A stretch of DNA of 64,000 bases from JBGSUZ01 sp043770095 (GTDB lineage: Bacteria; Bacillota; Clostridia; Peptostreptococcales; Acidaminobacteraceae). The translations under genes were made by a program, and so were the position numbers. The notes under the pieces are model-generated. The model was given only the letters and a program-made list of their open reading frames with translations. It searched no databases and was not told where the DNA came from. Of the stretch, positions 1 through 9,912 are shown piece by piece (position 1 is the stretch's first letter; each line of letters begins with the position of its first letter). The stretch is taken from NCBI GenBank assembly GCA_043770095.1, contig JAYVIR010000065.1, forward strand, positions 1 to 64,000, in the 5' to 3' direction.

Positions 1-1
1 C

Positions 2-1594
2 AATTTAAATTCTTTTTCAGATTTGTTGTCCATTCGTTTTTTTAGAAATGATGGCATGTTTCATTTTGAGGGATTCGTTCACAATACTCCTATTTTTAAA
101 GGTCCTGTAGGAAGTTTAGATGGCATTGTTTACCATTTTGGTTATCCTAATGATGATCCTGTAATCATGGAAAAAAAATTCTTACGGACGTCTTCTTTGC
201 TATATGAAGCACTTGAGAAGGATCCGGAGAATATTTATTATAGATATCAATTGTCAACGTCTTTAGCCATGCACCAAGAGTGGGAAGATGCTGAAATTGA
301 AATAATGAAAGTATATGATCGTGTTAGTGATCAATCTATGCAAATTAAAAATCTATATTTTTATATTTATGGGCATTTAATGATGATTTATAAACATTTC
401 GAGCAATATGATCAGATTATAAAAATTGCAAATGAGGCACTTGAAATTAGAAAAAATGACATTGATAGTTATTTTTTTATTTCAGACGCACTTGTTTCAC
501 AAAACAAAAAAAAAGAATCAATTTCATATATTGAGAAGTACTTGGAATTAATTAATGAGTATGAAAGCGGGAACGTTTCATTGGAGATAGATTCCAAGGT
601 AGAAACAATTTCTCATAAATATAAATATTTGTTTAATTTGATGTATATATATATTGAAGAAAATCAATATCGTGAAGTCTTAAATTGTTACGCAAAAAAT
701 TGTGAAGATGCTAGCAACAGTGAATTCAGTGATAAAATACTGACAGTAGTCATCAAGGCTGCAATTGAACTTAACGCGTTGGAGTATGTTTTAGAACTTC
801 ATAGAAGTGAAAGTTCTGAATTTGTTTTATTGGTTGAAAAAGAAATTGAAAATCAAATGCCTTATCTAAATCAAGATAAGAGAAAAACAGTTTATCATAT
901 TCTAAGCAAATGTAAAGGTAATTATGGCAAATTGAATGGTCTGAGAGAAAAAATTGCTAGTCCCAAAGTTGATTTGTTGAGTATACAAAAACACCTGAGA
1001 CCACTAACCGGTGAAATGGAAATCTATTATGCCGATCTTTTTTTTGATTATTACAACAAAGCAGATCAATTTGAAGATTTCATCAAATGGGTTCTGGGAA
1101 GAGGCTTAGAAGAATCCTTAGAATTAGTAGATCGATTAAATCATCTCAATGAGGGTTTTGAGATGAAAATATTAAAATGGTTAGGTGAAAATATACAAAA
1201 TAGCCAAATTGTTGATATTGGAACGCTGGCGTTTAGAAATACAATTGCAAAGTATTTTTTAATGTCTTATGCTTATGTAAATCAGCAAGTTCAAATGCTA
1301 CCGCTATTCAAATTGTATTTGATAGAACGAAAGCTATTTTTAAAACAAATTTACCTAGATGTTGTAATTGAAAATGAGTCCAATTGGGTTTCTATCGAAA
1401 ATAACAGCAATCGAACGGTTATATATATGATTAAAGCAACGCAGGTTCAACCGTATGAGGCACTAAAATATATGAAAAAAGCACTTTGTATTGAAGATGA
1501 ATTAAAAGTTTATGTAATTGAAATGATTCGAGAAGTGCAGCGAGAGATAGAAAAATCCGAAAACCCTATTGGGGGGGATAATAGGTATGATTAG
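2..1594 (+). CDS. TPR-linked glycosyltransferase, C-terminal part (5' end outside window)
   Basis: The frame is already open at base 2, so the apparent first Met/Leu is not the real start and the N-terminal catalytic domain lies outside the window. The first visible residues (RFFRNDGMFHFEGFVHN) align with the end of the family 2 glycosyltransferase domain of the next gene (KFFKNDGEFHFEGSIHN), so the two are paralogues. The remaining ~500 residues are helical with TPR-like repeats (for example around YYRYQLSTSLAMHQEWEDAE). The family role is sugar transfer to a protein or glycan, with the TPR part binding the acceptor; flagellin as acceptor is inferred from the flagellar genes downstream. Its stop lies 8 bases inside the next gene, so they are translationally coupled. 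Confidence 0.8.
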   Translation, partial: NLNSFSDLLSIRFFRNDGMFHFEGFVHNTPIFKGPVGSLDGIVYHFGYPNDDPVIMEKKFLRTSSLLYEALEKDPENIYYRYQLSTSLAMHQEWEDAEIEIMKVYDRVSDQSMQIKNLYFYIYGHLMMIYKHFEQYDQIIKIANEALEIRKNDIDSYFFISDALVSQNKKKESISYIEKYLELINEYESGNVSLEIDSKVETISHKYKYLFNLMYIYIEENQYREVLNCYAKNCEDASNSEFSDKILTVVIKAAIELNALEYVLELHRSESSEFVLLVEKEIENQMPYLNQDKRKTVYHILSKCKGNYGKLNGLREKIASPKVDLLSIQKHLRPLTGEMEIYYADLFFDYYNKADQFEDFIKWVLGRGLEESLELVDRLNHLNEGFEMKILKWLGENIQNSQIVDIGTLAFRNTIAKYFLMSYAYVNQQVQMLPLFKLYLIERKLFLKQIYLDVVIENESNWVSIENNSNRTVIYMIKATQVQPYEALKYMKKALCIEDELKVYVIEMIREVQREIEKSENPIGGDNRYD

Positions 1595-3716
1595 ACTTAG
1601 TATTTGTATGATTGTAAAGAACGAGGAAAAAAATCTAGTTAAGTGTCTAAGTAGTTTAGAAGAAATTCGAAAAGAAATTTCTTCGGAGTTAATTGTTGTA
1701 GATACTGGATCAAGTGATAAAACAGTTGAAATAGCCAAACGGTACACTGATTTAGTATACCAGCACGAATGGAATAATAATTTTGCTGATATGAGAAATA
1801 TTAGTATTGGATACGCAACTGGTGAATGGATTTTAGTATTTGATGCAGATGAAATGATAGATCAGCCTATCGGTATTCTTGAAACATTTAAAAATAGGGA
1901 GTTGCTTGAATTAAACAACACGTTACTTTTGCAGGTTAGAGATTTTACGAAATCTTCAGACGAATCGATGTTTTTTGAGTATATTAGTGCTAAATTTTTT
2001 AAAAATGACGGAGAATTTCATTTTGAAGGAAGCATTCATAATCAAGCAATGATGAAAGAACCATTTTATTGTGTTCCTGAAACGATATTAAAACATTACG
2101 GATATGATTGTGATGATCATAATCTCATTGTTAGAAAAGTGGAAAGAACTTCAACGATGTTAATAAAAGAACTAGAGAATTCTCCTGAGGATGTTTACTA
2201 CTTATTTCAGTTAGCATCTACCTATAGGATGGGAAAACAATATGAGTTGGCGTATCCTTATATCGAAAAAGCGTTTAAACTTGTTGAAAAAGAAGGCTTT
2301 AAAGAAATATACTTGTATGTCATTAAGCAATATATTTTAGCACTCAAGGATTTGGCGCTTGATAAAAAAGTGGAGTTGCTTCGAGAAACACTTATTGAAT
2401 ATATTAATGAAGATTTAGATTTATCCTTTTATTTTGCGGATACTATGTATAAACTTAAATATTACAATCTTGCTGTTGAACACTACAAAAGATATTTATG
2501 TTTATTGGAAGTGTATCAAAGAGGAGAGAATAGAAAAATTGATTTGTCGGATTCAATTCAAACAAGCCATCTAAAAGAGCTTGTCTATTTTTCGTTAGCT
2601 GAGCTTTATTACGAGATGGGTGAGTATAAGGTTGCTTGTAATTATTATCACTTTATCTCAGAAGAACAATTTTGTGAAAATATGATTATACATTATTTAG
2701 AAAGCTTAATTTGCACAGGTGATCAAGAGGCATTCGATGAGATGATTTATCATCTGAAATTGTTAAATAATAGAGGTTTTAGCACAGCGGCTATAACTGC
2801 TGTTGAAGAAATAATTTCTGAAATGAAGCTAGCAGATCTAAATGAATGGACAAGCAGATTGAAAGTTTTAAGCACTTCATATGAAATATTGTTCCTATGT
2901 CGAAAAGCAACAGCTATGCAGCAGAGTATCGATGATGTGGAAATGCTTAACTATTTCAAGCAATTCTATTTAGACTCAGAAGTTTACTATGCGGATTTCT
3001 TGTACTTTGCAAGGCTTTCAAGGGAAAGTGTTCTTGAGGTACTTTCAGATTACAGTAATCAGAAAATTTATAAGTTGCTGAAATATTTGAATAAAAAATA
3101 TGATGATTTTAAAATATCTGCAGTCGAGATGATAGAAGCTAGCGGGAGTTTTCGAACTCTAAGGGTTAAAAATTGTCTTGAAATTGTTTTAATAACAGAA
3201 GCAGATCTAGAAGAAGAATTTAAGGTGGCTATAGGACTAGATCTTATTATCAATAAAATAAAGTGGTTGTATGATACTTATAAAATAGAAGTAATTGAAA
3301 CGACATTAGAATATTTAGAAAAAAAAGATCGCATATATGCAGACCTTAATTTAATTTATTTAAATCGATTAAATTTTTCTGATTTTAAAGAAAAATACGA
3401 AAAATCTTTGGATCCTGTTGAATGTTATCTATTTAGAATTTCAGAAGAACATTGGACTGAGTTATTGCAAATGATAGAGTTGATTCGAAGTTCCATCGAT
3501 GAGAATCAATTAACTGCAATAGATCCTAATCATGAATTCGCAGCGCTAAAAGAAATGATGAAAATTGAAATAGAACAATTAAAGAGAGCTGAAGCTTATG
3601 GTGCTTGCATGAGCGTTATAGAGGCGTACTTGAAAATTATGCCATTAGACTTGGAGATATTTGCTTTAAAATCAGACATTGTGGTTAAGAAAGTTCAATA
3701 TGATGACAAAAATTAA
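1587..3716 (+). CDS. Family 2 glycosyltransferase with long TPR-like C-terminus
   Basis: A 709-residue protein. Residues 1-~200 form a GT-A family 2 glycosyltransferase: SICMIVKNEE at the start, VVDTGSSDKT (~37-46) in the nucleotide site, and DAD (86-88) as the metal/sugar-nucleotide aspartates. The rest is helical TPR-like sequence. The start is the ATG at 1587 behind a G-rich ribosome site (1571-1577) rather than an upstream TTG. It overlaps the end of its paralogue by 8 bases. Proteins of this layout are common in Clostridia beside flagellin and S-layer glycosylation loci. Sugar donor and acceptor cannot be told from sequence. Confidence 0.85.
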   Translation: MIRLSICMIVKNEEKNLVKCLSSLEEIRKEISSELIVVDTGSSDKTVEIAKRYTDLVYQHEWNNNFADMRNISIGYATGEWILVFDADEMIDQPIGILETFKNRELLELNNTLLLQVRDFTKSSDESMFFEYISAKFFKNDGEFHFEGSIHNQAMMKEPFYCVPETILKHYGYDCDDHNLIVRKVERTSTMLIKELENSPEDVYYLFQLASTYRMGKQYELAYPYIEKAFKLVEKEGFKEIYLYVIKQYILALKDLALDKKVELLRETLIEYINEDLDLSFYFADTMYKLKYYNLAVEHYKRYLCLLEVYQRGENRKIDLSDSIQTSHLKELVYFSLAELYYEMGEYKVACNYYHFISEEQFCENMIIHYLESLICTGDQEAFDEMIYHLKLLNNRGFSTAAITAVEEIISEMKLADLNEWTSRLKVLSTSYEILFLCRKATAMQQSIDDVEMLNYFKQFYLDSEVYYADFLYFARLSRESVLEVLSDYSNQKIYKLLKYLNKKYDDFKISAVEMIEASGSFRTLRVKNCLEIVLITEADLEEEFKVAIGLDLIINKIKWLYDTYKIEVIETTLEYLEKKDRIYADLNLIYLNRLNFSDFKEKYEKSLDPVECYLFRISEEHWTELLQMIELIRSSIDENQLTAIDPNHEFAALKEMMKIEIEQLKRAEAYGACMSVIEAYLKIMPLDLEIFALKSDIVVKKVQYDDKN

Positions 3717-3763
3717 GCAGTCAAATTTATGAAATTAGCGATTAATTGCTATTGGAGGCTGAT

Positions 3764-5275
3764 ATGGTCAATAAAAATGACATATTGAAAAAACAGATTC
3801 TTGATAATATATCGTGGCTTATCGATGCGAATAAATTAGAGGAAGCCATAAATTTAATAGAAGGTTACATGATTATTGATTCTCAAAATATTGAGATTTA
3901 TTCAATGTATGCGATTGCATTAATTTTACAAAAAGAGTTTGAAACTTCTAAAAAAATAATTTTGAGCGGACTTCAGATTGATCCGGAAAATATTGATTTG
4001 CTATATAATTTGGCATATATTTATGAGTTGAAAGATGATTTAAAAAGTGCTACTCGTTATTATGCACAAGTTTATTGTTTAAGTAAAGACGAATTATTAA
4101 AACAACAAATAATAAATAAATTCGAAGTGGATCGATTAAAATTCGATATTGATTCAGCAGTTAGTATAGAGAATTTTTTAATGAGAAATAGCATGAAAAA
4201 GTGTTTAATACTTTGTCATTTTTTCTCTGTGTATACCAAACATTTCATTGAAAAACTTAGGGGTAGTGAGAATATTCAATTTGACATACTGACTACAGAT
4301 GAACGTTATGAATTTGATATGGAAGAGGATGCAATTAAAACTGTTTATATTTATAAAACAATCGAAGAATTACAAACAAAAATGAATTTTATTGGATCTT
4401 ATGATATAATTCACATTCATTTTTTGTCGCCATTTTATGGAATTGTTTCCAAACAAATCAGACAAAAAGCTAATAAAGTCATAGTTTCTATATGGGGAAG
4501 TGATTATTATAGAACATCAGAACAGGATAAAGTCGAACAGCTGAGTATATTAGAAATTGCTGACAATATTAACTTTGGAAATGAAGATACTTTTTTAGAT
4601 TTCGATAATTGCTATAATAAAAAGTTTAATAAGAAACTTTCAATTTGTAGATTTGGATTGATTCAACTCGAAGTGATTAAAAGTCTAGAAGGAAAAAATA
4701 AGATAGAGTTGAAACGAGAAATGTCATGTAGTCCAGATGATATAATTATTACCTGTGGAACGAATGCCTCTCTTGCTCAAAATCATCTTGCAATGATTGA
4801 ATCTATTCTATCAATAAGAACAAAGTTGCCTGCAAATTTACTTTTTATATTTCCTATGACTTATGGAGATGCAAATTTAATTTTGCAGATTAAAGATAAG
4901 CTAATGCATTCGGGATTAAGGTACAAAATTTATGAAGAATTTTTAAGTGAGCAAGAAAATGCTAAATTGAGATTGATTTCAGATGTTTTGATACAGGCTC
5001 AAACAACAGATCAGCTAAGTGGTTCAATGCAGGAATATTTATTTGCAGGCAATATAATAATCACAGGTGCATGGCTACCGTATAAAATATTTACAGATAA
5101 TGGTGTTTGCTTTTTGAAAGTAGATACACTTGAAGCAATTGGCGAGAAATTACAGTTTGCAATTGAAAATATGAATGCGCTAAAAACGAACTGTATAGAC
5201 AATAAAAAGTTAATTTGGAATATGACTTCTTGGGAAAATGCAATTTGTAATTGGATAAATGTTTATTATGACTAA
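3764..5275 (+). CDS. TPR domain plus GT-B-like glycosyltransferase
   Basis: A 503-residue protein. Residues ~1-125 are TPR-like (YSMYAIALILQKEFE, LYNLAYIYELKDDL). From ~140 on it looks like a GT-B fold transferase: an N-terminal Rossmann half (CLILCHFFSVYTKHFIEKL), the IHIHFLSPFYG and IWGSDYYR segments often seen in O-antigen-type transferases, and a C-terminal half with GTNAS and a Ser/Gly-rich stretch near SGSMQEYLFAG. The start ATG at 3764 is set by TTGGAGG at 3752-3758. It lies 47 bases after the previous gene on the same strand. Specificity unknown; the GT-B assignment is by pattern only. Confidence 0.72.
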   Translation: MVNKNDILKKQILDNISWLIDANKLEEAINLIEGYMIIDSQNIEIYSMYAIALILQKEFETSKKIILSGLQIDPENIDLLYNLAYIYELKDDLKSATRYYAQVYCLSKDELLKQQIINKFEVDRLKFDIDSAVSIENFLMRNSMKKCLILCHFFSVYTKHFIEKLRGSENIQFDILTTDERYEFDMEEDAIKTVYIYKTIEELQTKMNFIGSYDIIHIHFLSPFYGIVSKQIRQKANKVIVSIWGSDYYRTSEQDKVEQLSILEIADNINFGNEDTFLDFDNCYNKKFNKKLSICRFGLIQLEVIKSLEGKNKIELKREMSCSPDDIIITCGTNASLAQNHLAMIESILSIRTKLPANLLFIFPMTYGDANLILQIKDKLMHSGLRYKIYEEFLSEQENAKLRLISDVLIQAQTTDQLSGSMQEYLFAGNIIITGAWLPYKIFTDNGVCFLKVDTLEAIGEKLQFAIENMNALKTNCIDNKKLIWNMTSWENAICNWINVYYD

Positions 5276-5286
5276 GGAGGTTTAAT

Positions 5287-6279
5287 GTGAATTTAATAGG
5301 CAAAAAAATTGTGGTTACTGGCGCAGATGGCTTTATTGGTAGTCATTTGACTGAAAAATTAGTTGAAATGGGAGCTGACGTAACTGCTTTAGTTCAATAT
5401 AACTCCTTTAATAATTGGGGGTGGATTGACTCTTTTGACAAAAGAATCAGAGACAATATTAATATAATTGCTGGAGATGTCAGAGAATATGATTGTGTGA
5501 AAAGACTGATTAAAGGGAATCAAGTGGTATTTCACCTTGCGGCTTTAATTGCAATACCATACTCATACAATTCTCCCATGGCATACATTAGAACCAATGT
5601 AGAAGGGACTACTAATGTGCTTGAAGCTTGTAGAGAGTACAGTGTTGATAAAATGATACACACATCAACTTCTGAAACGTATGGGACAGCTCAATACATT
5701 CCGATTGATGAAAATCATCCATTGCAAGGTCAGTCACCTTATTCTGCATCTAAAATTGGTGCAGATAAAATTGCAGAGAGTTATTATAGAAGTTTTGATC
5801 TGCCAGTCGCTACCTTAAGACCCTTCAATACATATGGGCCACGACAATCGGCAAGAGCAATTATCCCTACGGTTATTACTCAAATACTAGCAAATAAAAA
5901 AGAAATCAGCCTTGGAAGTTTAACGCCAACAAGAGATTTTAATTTTGTTTTAGATACAGTTGAAGCTTTTATAAAAGTTGCTGAAAGTGACTTAACTATT
6001 GGTGAAGTTTTAAATGTAGGGTCCAATTCCGAAATCAGCATTGGCGATTTGGTTAGAAAGATTTCCATACTAATGAATAAAAATATTGTTATTAAAAGCG
6101 ATGACGAACGATTACGACCTGAAAAAAGTGAAGTTAATCGCCTTTTTGCACAAAACAGTAAAATTATTAAATTAACAGATTGGAATCCAAAATATTCACT
6201 AGATGATGGATTAGTGGAGACGATTGATTGGATTAAAAACAATTTGAATCATTTCAAAACTGATATATATAATATATAG
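5287..6279 (+). CDS. NAD-dependent nucleotide-sugar 4,6-dehydratase, LegB-like
   Basis: A 330-residue extended SDR. It shows the NAD-binding glycine motif GADGFIGS (~10-17), FHLAA, the catalytic region TSTSETYGTAQ, and the Tyr-Lys pair in SPYSASKIGADK. RPFNTYGPRQSARAIIP is typical of LegB-type enzymes, which convert a nucleotide-activated GlcNAc to its 4-keto-6-deoxy form in legionaminic acid routes. The start is GTG 5287 behind AGGAGG. It is immediately followed by a nucleotidyltransferase and another SDR, so it probably belongs to a small nucleotide-sugar pathway. No aminotransferase sits directly beside it, so the final sugar is uncertain. Confidence 0.78.
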   Translation: MNLIGKKIVVTGADGFIGSHLTEKLVEMGADVTALVQYNSFNNWGWIDSFDKRIRDNINIIAGDVREYDCVKRLIKGNQVVFHLAALIAIPYSYNSPMAYIRTNVEGTTNVLEACREYSVDKMIHTSTSETYGTAQYIPIDENHPLQGQSPYSASKIGADKIAESYYRSFDLPVATLRPFNTYGPRQSARAIIPTVITQILANKKEISLGSLTPTRDFNFVLDTVEAFIKVAESDLTIGEVLNVGSNSEISIGDLVRKISILMNKNIVIKSDDERLRPEKSEVNRLFAQNSKIIKLTDWNPKYSLDDGLVETIDWIKNNLNHFKTDIYNI

Positions 6280-6290
6280 GAGGTGCTGTT

Positions 6291-6992
6291 GTGAGAGCAA
6301 TAATTATGGCTGGTGGAAAAGGTGAAAGACTTAAGCCTTATACTACTATAATTCCTAAGCCTTTAATGCCAATTGGAGACGTTGCAATTTTGGAAGTAGT
6401 TATTTTACAATTAAAGAAAGCGGGATTTAAAAGAATAACAATCACGGTTGGATATTTAGGCAATCTTATAGAAGCGTATGTTGGAGATGGATCAAGATTT
6501 GGAATACCGGTAGATTTTATTTATGAAGAAAAACCATTAAGTACCATTGGACCTCTAGCATTTATTGAAGATTTAAATGATACTTTTTTGGTGATGAACG
6601 GTGATATACTTTCAAATATAGATTATAATGAGTTAATTAATTTTCATCAAACAAAAAAATCAAAAGCGACAATTGCTACCTATAAAAGAACCAGTAAAAT
6701 AGATTTTGGTGTACTTCAATTTAACAATGATAGGAAAATAGATAGATTTATTGAAAAACCTGAATATCATTTTGAGGTCAGCATGGGAATCTATATTTTT
6801 GAACCTGAAATATTAGAGTATATCCCGATAGGTGAGAGTTATGGATTAGATTCTCTTGTCATTGACATGATAAAAAATGATGATCAGGTATTTAGCTTTG
6901 ATTTCGATGGATATTGGTTAGATATCGGAAGGCCTGATGATTATGAAATTGCTATTGAAAAATTTAGAGCAGATAGTGGTGATTTTTTGTAA
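6291..6992 (+). CDS. Sugar-1-phosphate nucleotidyltransferase
   Basis: A 233-residue NTP-transferase-fold protein. It has the signature MAGGKGERLKPYT (residues ~6-18) with the pyrophosphorylase Lys in PKPLMPIGD, FLVMNGDIL (metal-binding Asp), and a C-terminal YWLDIGRPDDY as in mannose-1-phosphate guanylyltransferases. It would activate a sugar-1-phosphate with GTP (or another NTP) to feed the neighbouring dehydratase. There is no C-terminal beta-helix or CBS part, so it is the short form of the family. The start is GTG 6291 behind AGGAGGTG, 11 bases after the dehydratase gene. The nucleotide used is inferred, not read. Confidence 0.8.
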   Translation: MRAIIMAGGKGERLKPYTTIIPKPLMPIGDVAILEVVILQLKKAGFKRITITVGYLGNLIEAYVGDGSRFGIPVDFIYEEKPLSTIGPLAFIEDLNDTFLVMNGDILSNIDYNELINFHQTKKSKATIATYKRTSKIDFGVLQFNNDRKIDRFIEKPEYHFEVSMGIYIFEPEILEYIPIGESYGLDSLVIDMIKNDDQVFSFDFDGYWLDIGRPDDYEIAIEKFRADSGDFL

Positions 6993-7015
6993 AAAATTAT
7001 TAATGAGGTGTGGAA

Positions 7016-7870
7016 ATGAAACAAGTTCTACTAACGGGTTCTAATGGGTTTATCGGAAGAAAACTTAAAGAAAAGCTTATTGAAATGAACTACCAGGTTA
7101 TAGAAATCAATTCTGAAAATGGTGGTGTTACAAATTTAAAAGTTTTAGAAGGTATAAATTATGACAATATAGTGCATGTCTTTCATTTAGCTGCAAAGAC
7201 GTTTGTTCCTGAAAGTTGGATTAATCCAGAAGAGTATTATAAAATCAACACAATGGGAACCTTAAATATTTTAGGTGTTTGTAGAAAAAATAAAATAAAA
7301 TTAACATTTATAAGTTCATATATTTATGGCGAACCTGAAGTGCTACCAATTTCAGAAATGCATACTTTGAATCCTAGTTCACCGTATGCGCACTCCAAAT
7401 ATCTCGCAGAAGAATGTTGTGAGTTTTATGCAAAACAATTTGATACAGATATAGTTGTTATTCGACCTTTTAATATTTATGGAATTGGTCAAAGTGAACA
7501 CTTTTTGATTCCTCATATAATAAATCAAGCTATTAATGAAAAAGAGATACGCGTAAAAGATTTAACACCTCGTAGGGATTATATTTATTTAGAGGATCTT
7601 ATTGAAGTATTGATATTAACTTTAAACATTAAAAAAGGATATTCTGTTTTTAATGTTGGGAGTGGTTGTTCATACTGTGTTAAGGAAATCATAGATATTG
7701 TGCAGAAGGTTTTAAATACTAATAAGGTAGTGTTAAGTGATGACATTATAAGGACAAATGAGATATCCGATGTAGTTGCTGATATAACAAGAGTGAAGGA
7801 GTCATTTGATTGGCATCCGAAGTACTCTTTTGTTGAAGGTATACAAGCAATCTTGGATGGGTTAAAATAG
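7016..7870 (+). CDS. NAD-dependent epimerase/dehydratase (SDR) of sugar nucleotides
   Basis: A 284-residue extended SDR with GSNGFIGR at the N-terminus, FHLAAKTFVPESW, SSYIYGE, and the active-site Tyr-Lys in SSPYAHSKYLAEE. RPFNIYGIGQ follows. It likely reduces or epimerises the 4-keto intermediate of the preceding dehydratase. The start is ATG 7016, five bases after GAGGTG; a GTG at 7010 is inside that ribosome site. It is the third gene of a tight dehydratase-nucleotidyltransferase-SDR set. Confidence 0.78.
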   Translation: MKQVLLTGSNGFIGRKLKEKLIEMNYQVIEINSENGGVTNLKVLEGINYDNIVHVFHLAAKTFVPESWINPEEYYKINTMGTLNILGVCRKNKIKLTFISSYIYGEPEVLPISEMHTLNPSSPYAHSKYLAEECCEFYAKQFDTDIVVIRPFNIYGIGQSEHFLIPHIINQAINEKEIRVKDLTPRRDYIYLEDLIEVLILTLNIKKGYSVFNVGSGCSYCVKEIIDIVQKVLNTNKVVLSDDIIRTNEISDVVADITRVKESFDWHPKYSFVEGIQAILDGLK

Positions 7871-7954
7871 AAACTTAGTTATTTATTATAGATGTTAAAA
7901 ATAAAAAAAGAGTCCCAATAAGGTCTAAATTAATTCGCAAATTGAGGATGGGTA

Positions 7955-9286
7955 ATGATGGAACAATCAAATTTGCAACGGAAGAATAGTGTAAAGGAAA
8001 ATATACAAAATTTGATTAATAGCAATGAATTAGATTCTGCTCTTTTAGTAATTAATAAATTTTTGGAAGTGGTTAGTGACGATGCGGATATGGTTACGCT
8101 AAAAGGTGTTGTTTCACTTATGAGGGGTGACTTTGAAGAAGCCTTATCTTATTTTTTGGAATCAAGAAAAATTGAACCAAATAATATTGATAACCTATAT
8201 AATTTGGCATATGTTTTTAAACAAATGGATCAATATGAAGGCGCATATCAGTGTTATCAAATTATACTAAATGAGACACAAGATTTATCTTTAAAACAGG
8301 AAGTGGTTGCGTTAATTGAAGAATTAAATAGAACTCCAATTATAGAAATGAAAAAAAATGAAGACCAATCATTAGTAAGCGTATGTATACCAGTATATAA
8401 TGGTGAAAATTATATAAAGTACACGATTGATTCAGTAATAAATCAAAGTTATAAAAATTTAGAAATTATAATCTGCGACAATTCATCAACAGATCAAACT
8501 ATCCAAATAGTGAATTCTTATAATGATAAAAGAATTAAATTATATATTAATGAAACGAATAAAGGGTACACCTATAATTTAAATAAGTGTATTGAATTAT
8601 CAAAGGGTGAATACCTCAAATTTATTTTTGCAGATGATTTATTGCATGAAAATTGTATTGAAGAAATGGTAAAAGTAATGAATAATAATATTGATGTTAA
8701 TTTGTGTGCTGTTAATTTTGTACATATTAATAACGAAAATATAGTACTAAGTGAACCTATAATAAATATGACATCAAAAAAATATGAGAGCAATCAAATG
8801 TTTAAAGAATTGATTGTTATTGGTAATGTAATTGGCTGCCCCTCAGGTGTTATGATTAGAATGGAAACGGTAAGACTGATAGGGTCGTTTTCGACTAATA
8901 TGGAATATATGGAAGATTATGAATTCTGGATTAGAATATGCAAACAAGGAAATTATTATTTTATTAACGAAGTGTATATGTATTATAGAATTGGGGATCA
9001 TTCCGGCACAAATCAAAAAATATCAACTATTATTAGAGTTAGAGATTTTTATAATATCCTAGAATGGTATTTAGATAATGAAATTTTTACTCAAAATGAA
9101 ATTGAAATAGCATATGTTAATGCGAATAATAGGAGTTATTACAGTTTGGAAATGAATGATAATAAAAGTGAAAAAATAGAAATTATAGAATATATATTGA
9201 ATAACAGCAAATTCATCCCACTTGATGAAAAAAATCAACTTGTGAAATTTAAAGATAGCCTTTGCGAAGATTGCATAAGCGATTAA
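7955..9286 (+). CDS. TPR domain plus family 2 glycosyltransferase
   Basis: A 443-residue protein with the reverse order to the gene at 1587: TPR-like repeats first (~1-125, e.g. NIDNLYNLAYVFKQMDQY), then a GT-A family 2 domain from ~140. The domain shows VSVCIPVYNGENYI, ICDNSSTDQT and a degenerate metal motif FADD (~228). The C-terminal GCPSGVMIR and YMEDYEFWIR segments are typical of rhamnosyltransferase-like members. Its N-terminus closely resembles that of the gene at 3764 (LYNLAYxxxxxD), suggesting that TPR modules were shuffled between different catalytic domains. Acceptor presumably flagellin or a surface glycan; inferred from context. Confidence 0.8.
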   Translation: MMEQSNLQRKNSVKENIQNLINSNELDSALLVINKFLEVVSDDADMVTLKGVVSLMRGDFEEALSYFLESRKIEPNNIDNLYNLAYVFKQMDQYEGAYQCYQIILNETQDLSLKQEVVALIEELNRTPIIEMKKNEDQSLVSVCIPVYNGENYIKYTIDSVINQSYKNLEIIICDNSSTDQTIQIVNSYNDKRIKLYINETNKGYTYNLNKCIELSKGEYLKFIFADDLLHENCIEEMVKVMNNNIDVNLCAVNFVHINNENIVLSEPIINMTSKKYESNQMFKELIVIGNVIGCPSGVMIRMETVRLIGSFSTNMEYMEDYEFWIRICKQGNYYFINEVYMYYRIGDHSGTNQKISTIIRVRDFYNILEWYLDNEIFTQNEIEIAYVNANNRSYYSLEMNDNKSEKIEIIEYILNNSKFIPLDEKNQLVKFKDSLCEDCISD

Positions 9287-9320
9287 CTATTGATTTCTAT
9301 TAACTAGTTTAACCTGATAA

Positions 9321-9545
9321 ATGCATTTTTATATAATGCAAAAAGGATATTTGCTAAAGCGCAGTGCGGTCAAAAAGTCCGAAAGTCTGCAAAAAACGAA
9401 AGAAATGAAACGAAAAATTCTTAGAATCAATAAACTTGTACGTCGCAGAATCAATGAAACCATTGTTGAAGTAAGAAGTATTACAGGCGTAATGACTGAT
9501 ATGGCAAGTGAAACTGTTTATCAAGCAAATTTAATGATTAAGTAA
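9321..9545 (+). pseudogene. Short basic ORF, probable transposase remnant
   Basis: A 74-codon, Lys/Arg-rich open frame (KRKILRINKLVRRRINET, then ITGVMTDMASETVYQ). It resembles the internal linker of DDE transposases but has no DDE residues and no clear ribosome site. I do not recognise the family with certainty. It lies in a non-coding gap between glycosylation genes, in an island with another clear IS remnant, so a leftover insertion sequence is the likeliest reading. Confidence 0.35.
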
Positions 9546-9912
9546 CTAATTACCCGTGTTTCCATATATTCAAACTTTCGAAATAAAGACATCAAATGTA
9601 TTTAGAACTAATTAAACGGTCTAACCGAGCGCAATTCCAACCGGTTATCATTATTTCGCTGTTCTCTTCAAGTTGTATTTTCACCAGCGATTTTCAGAAT
9701 ATAAGATGCCATCAAAAGTCGAAAAGGATACGAAGAATACATTCGACAAAATGAATTTTTACAGAGTTAGAAATCATAAAAGGCACATTTTTTAAGTGAA
9801 ATAGCAATGATTTTGATGTTTTATTGATACTATTTATCTATAATTAGAGCTCTAATTGTTCATTTAATCCTATGTTACGTCTTTAAGGAAGAGAAAGGAC
9901 TGATTAACAAGT
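9546..9912. other. Intergenic stretch, mostly featureless
   Basis: About 370 bases without a convincing gene. The part near 9610-9690 is less AT-rich than its surroundings and may be the tail of the decayed element before it. TATAAT at 9839-9844 could be a -10 box for rfbF, but the best -35 (TTGATG, 9813-9818) is 20 bases away, which is too far for a confident call. GGAAGAGAAAGG just before 9913 serves the rfbF start. Confidence 0.4.
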
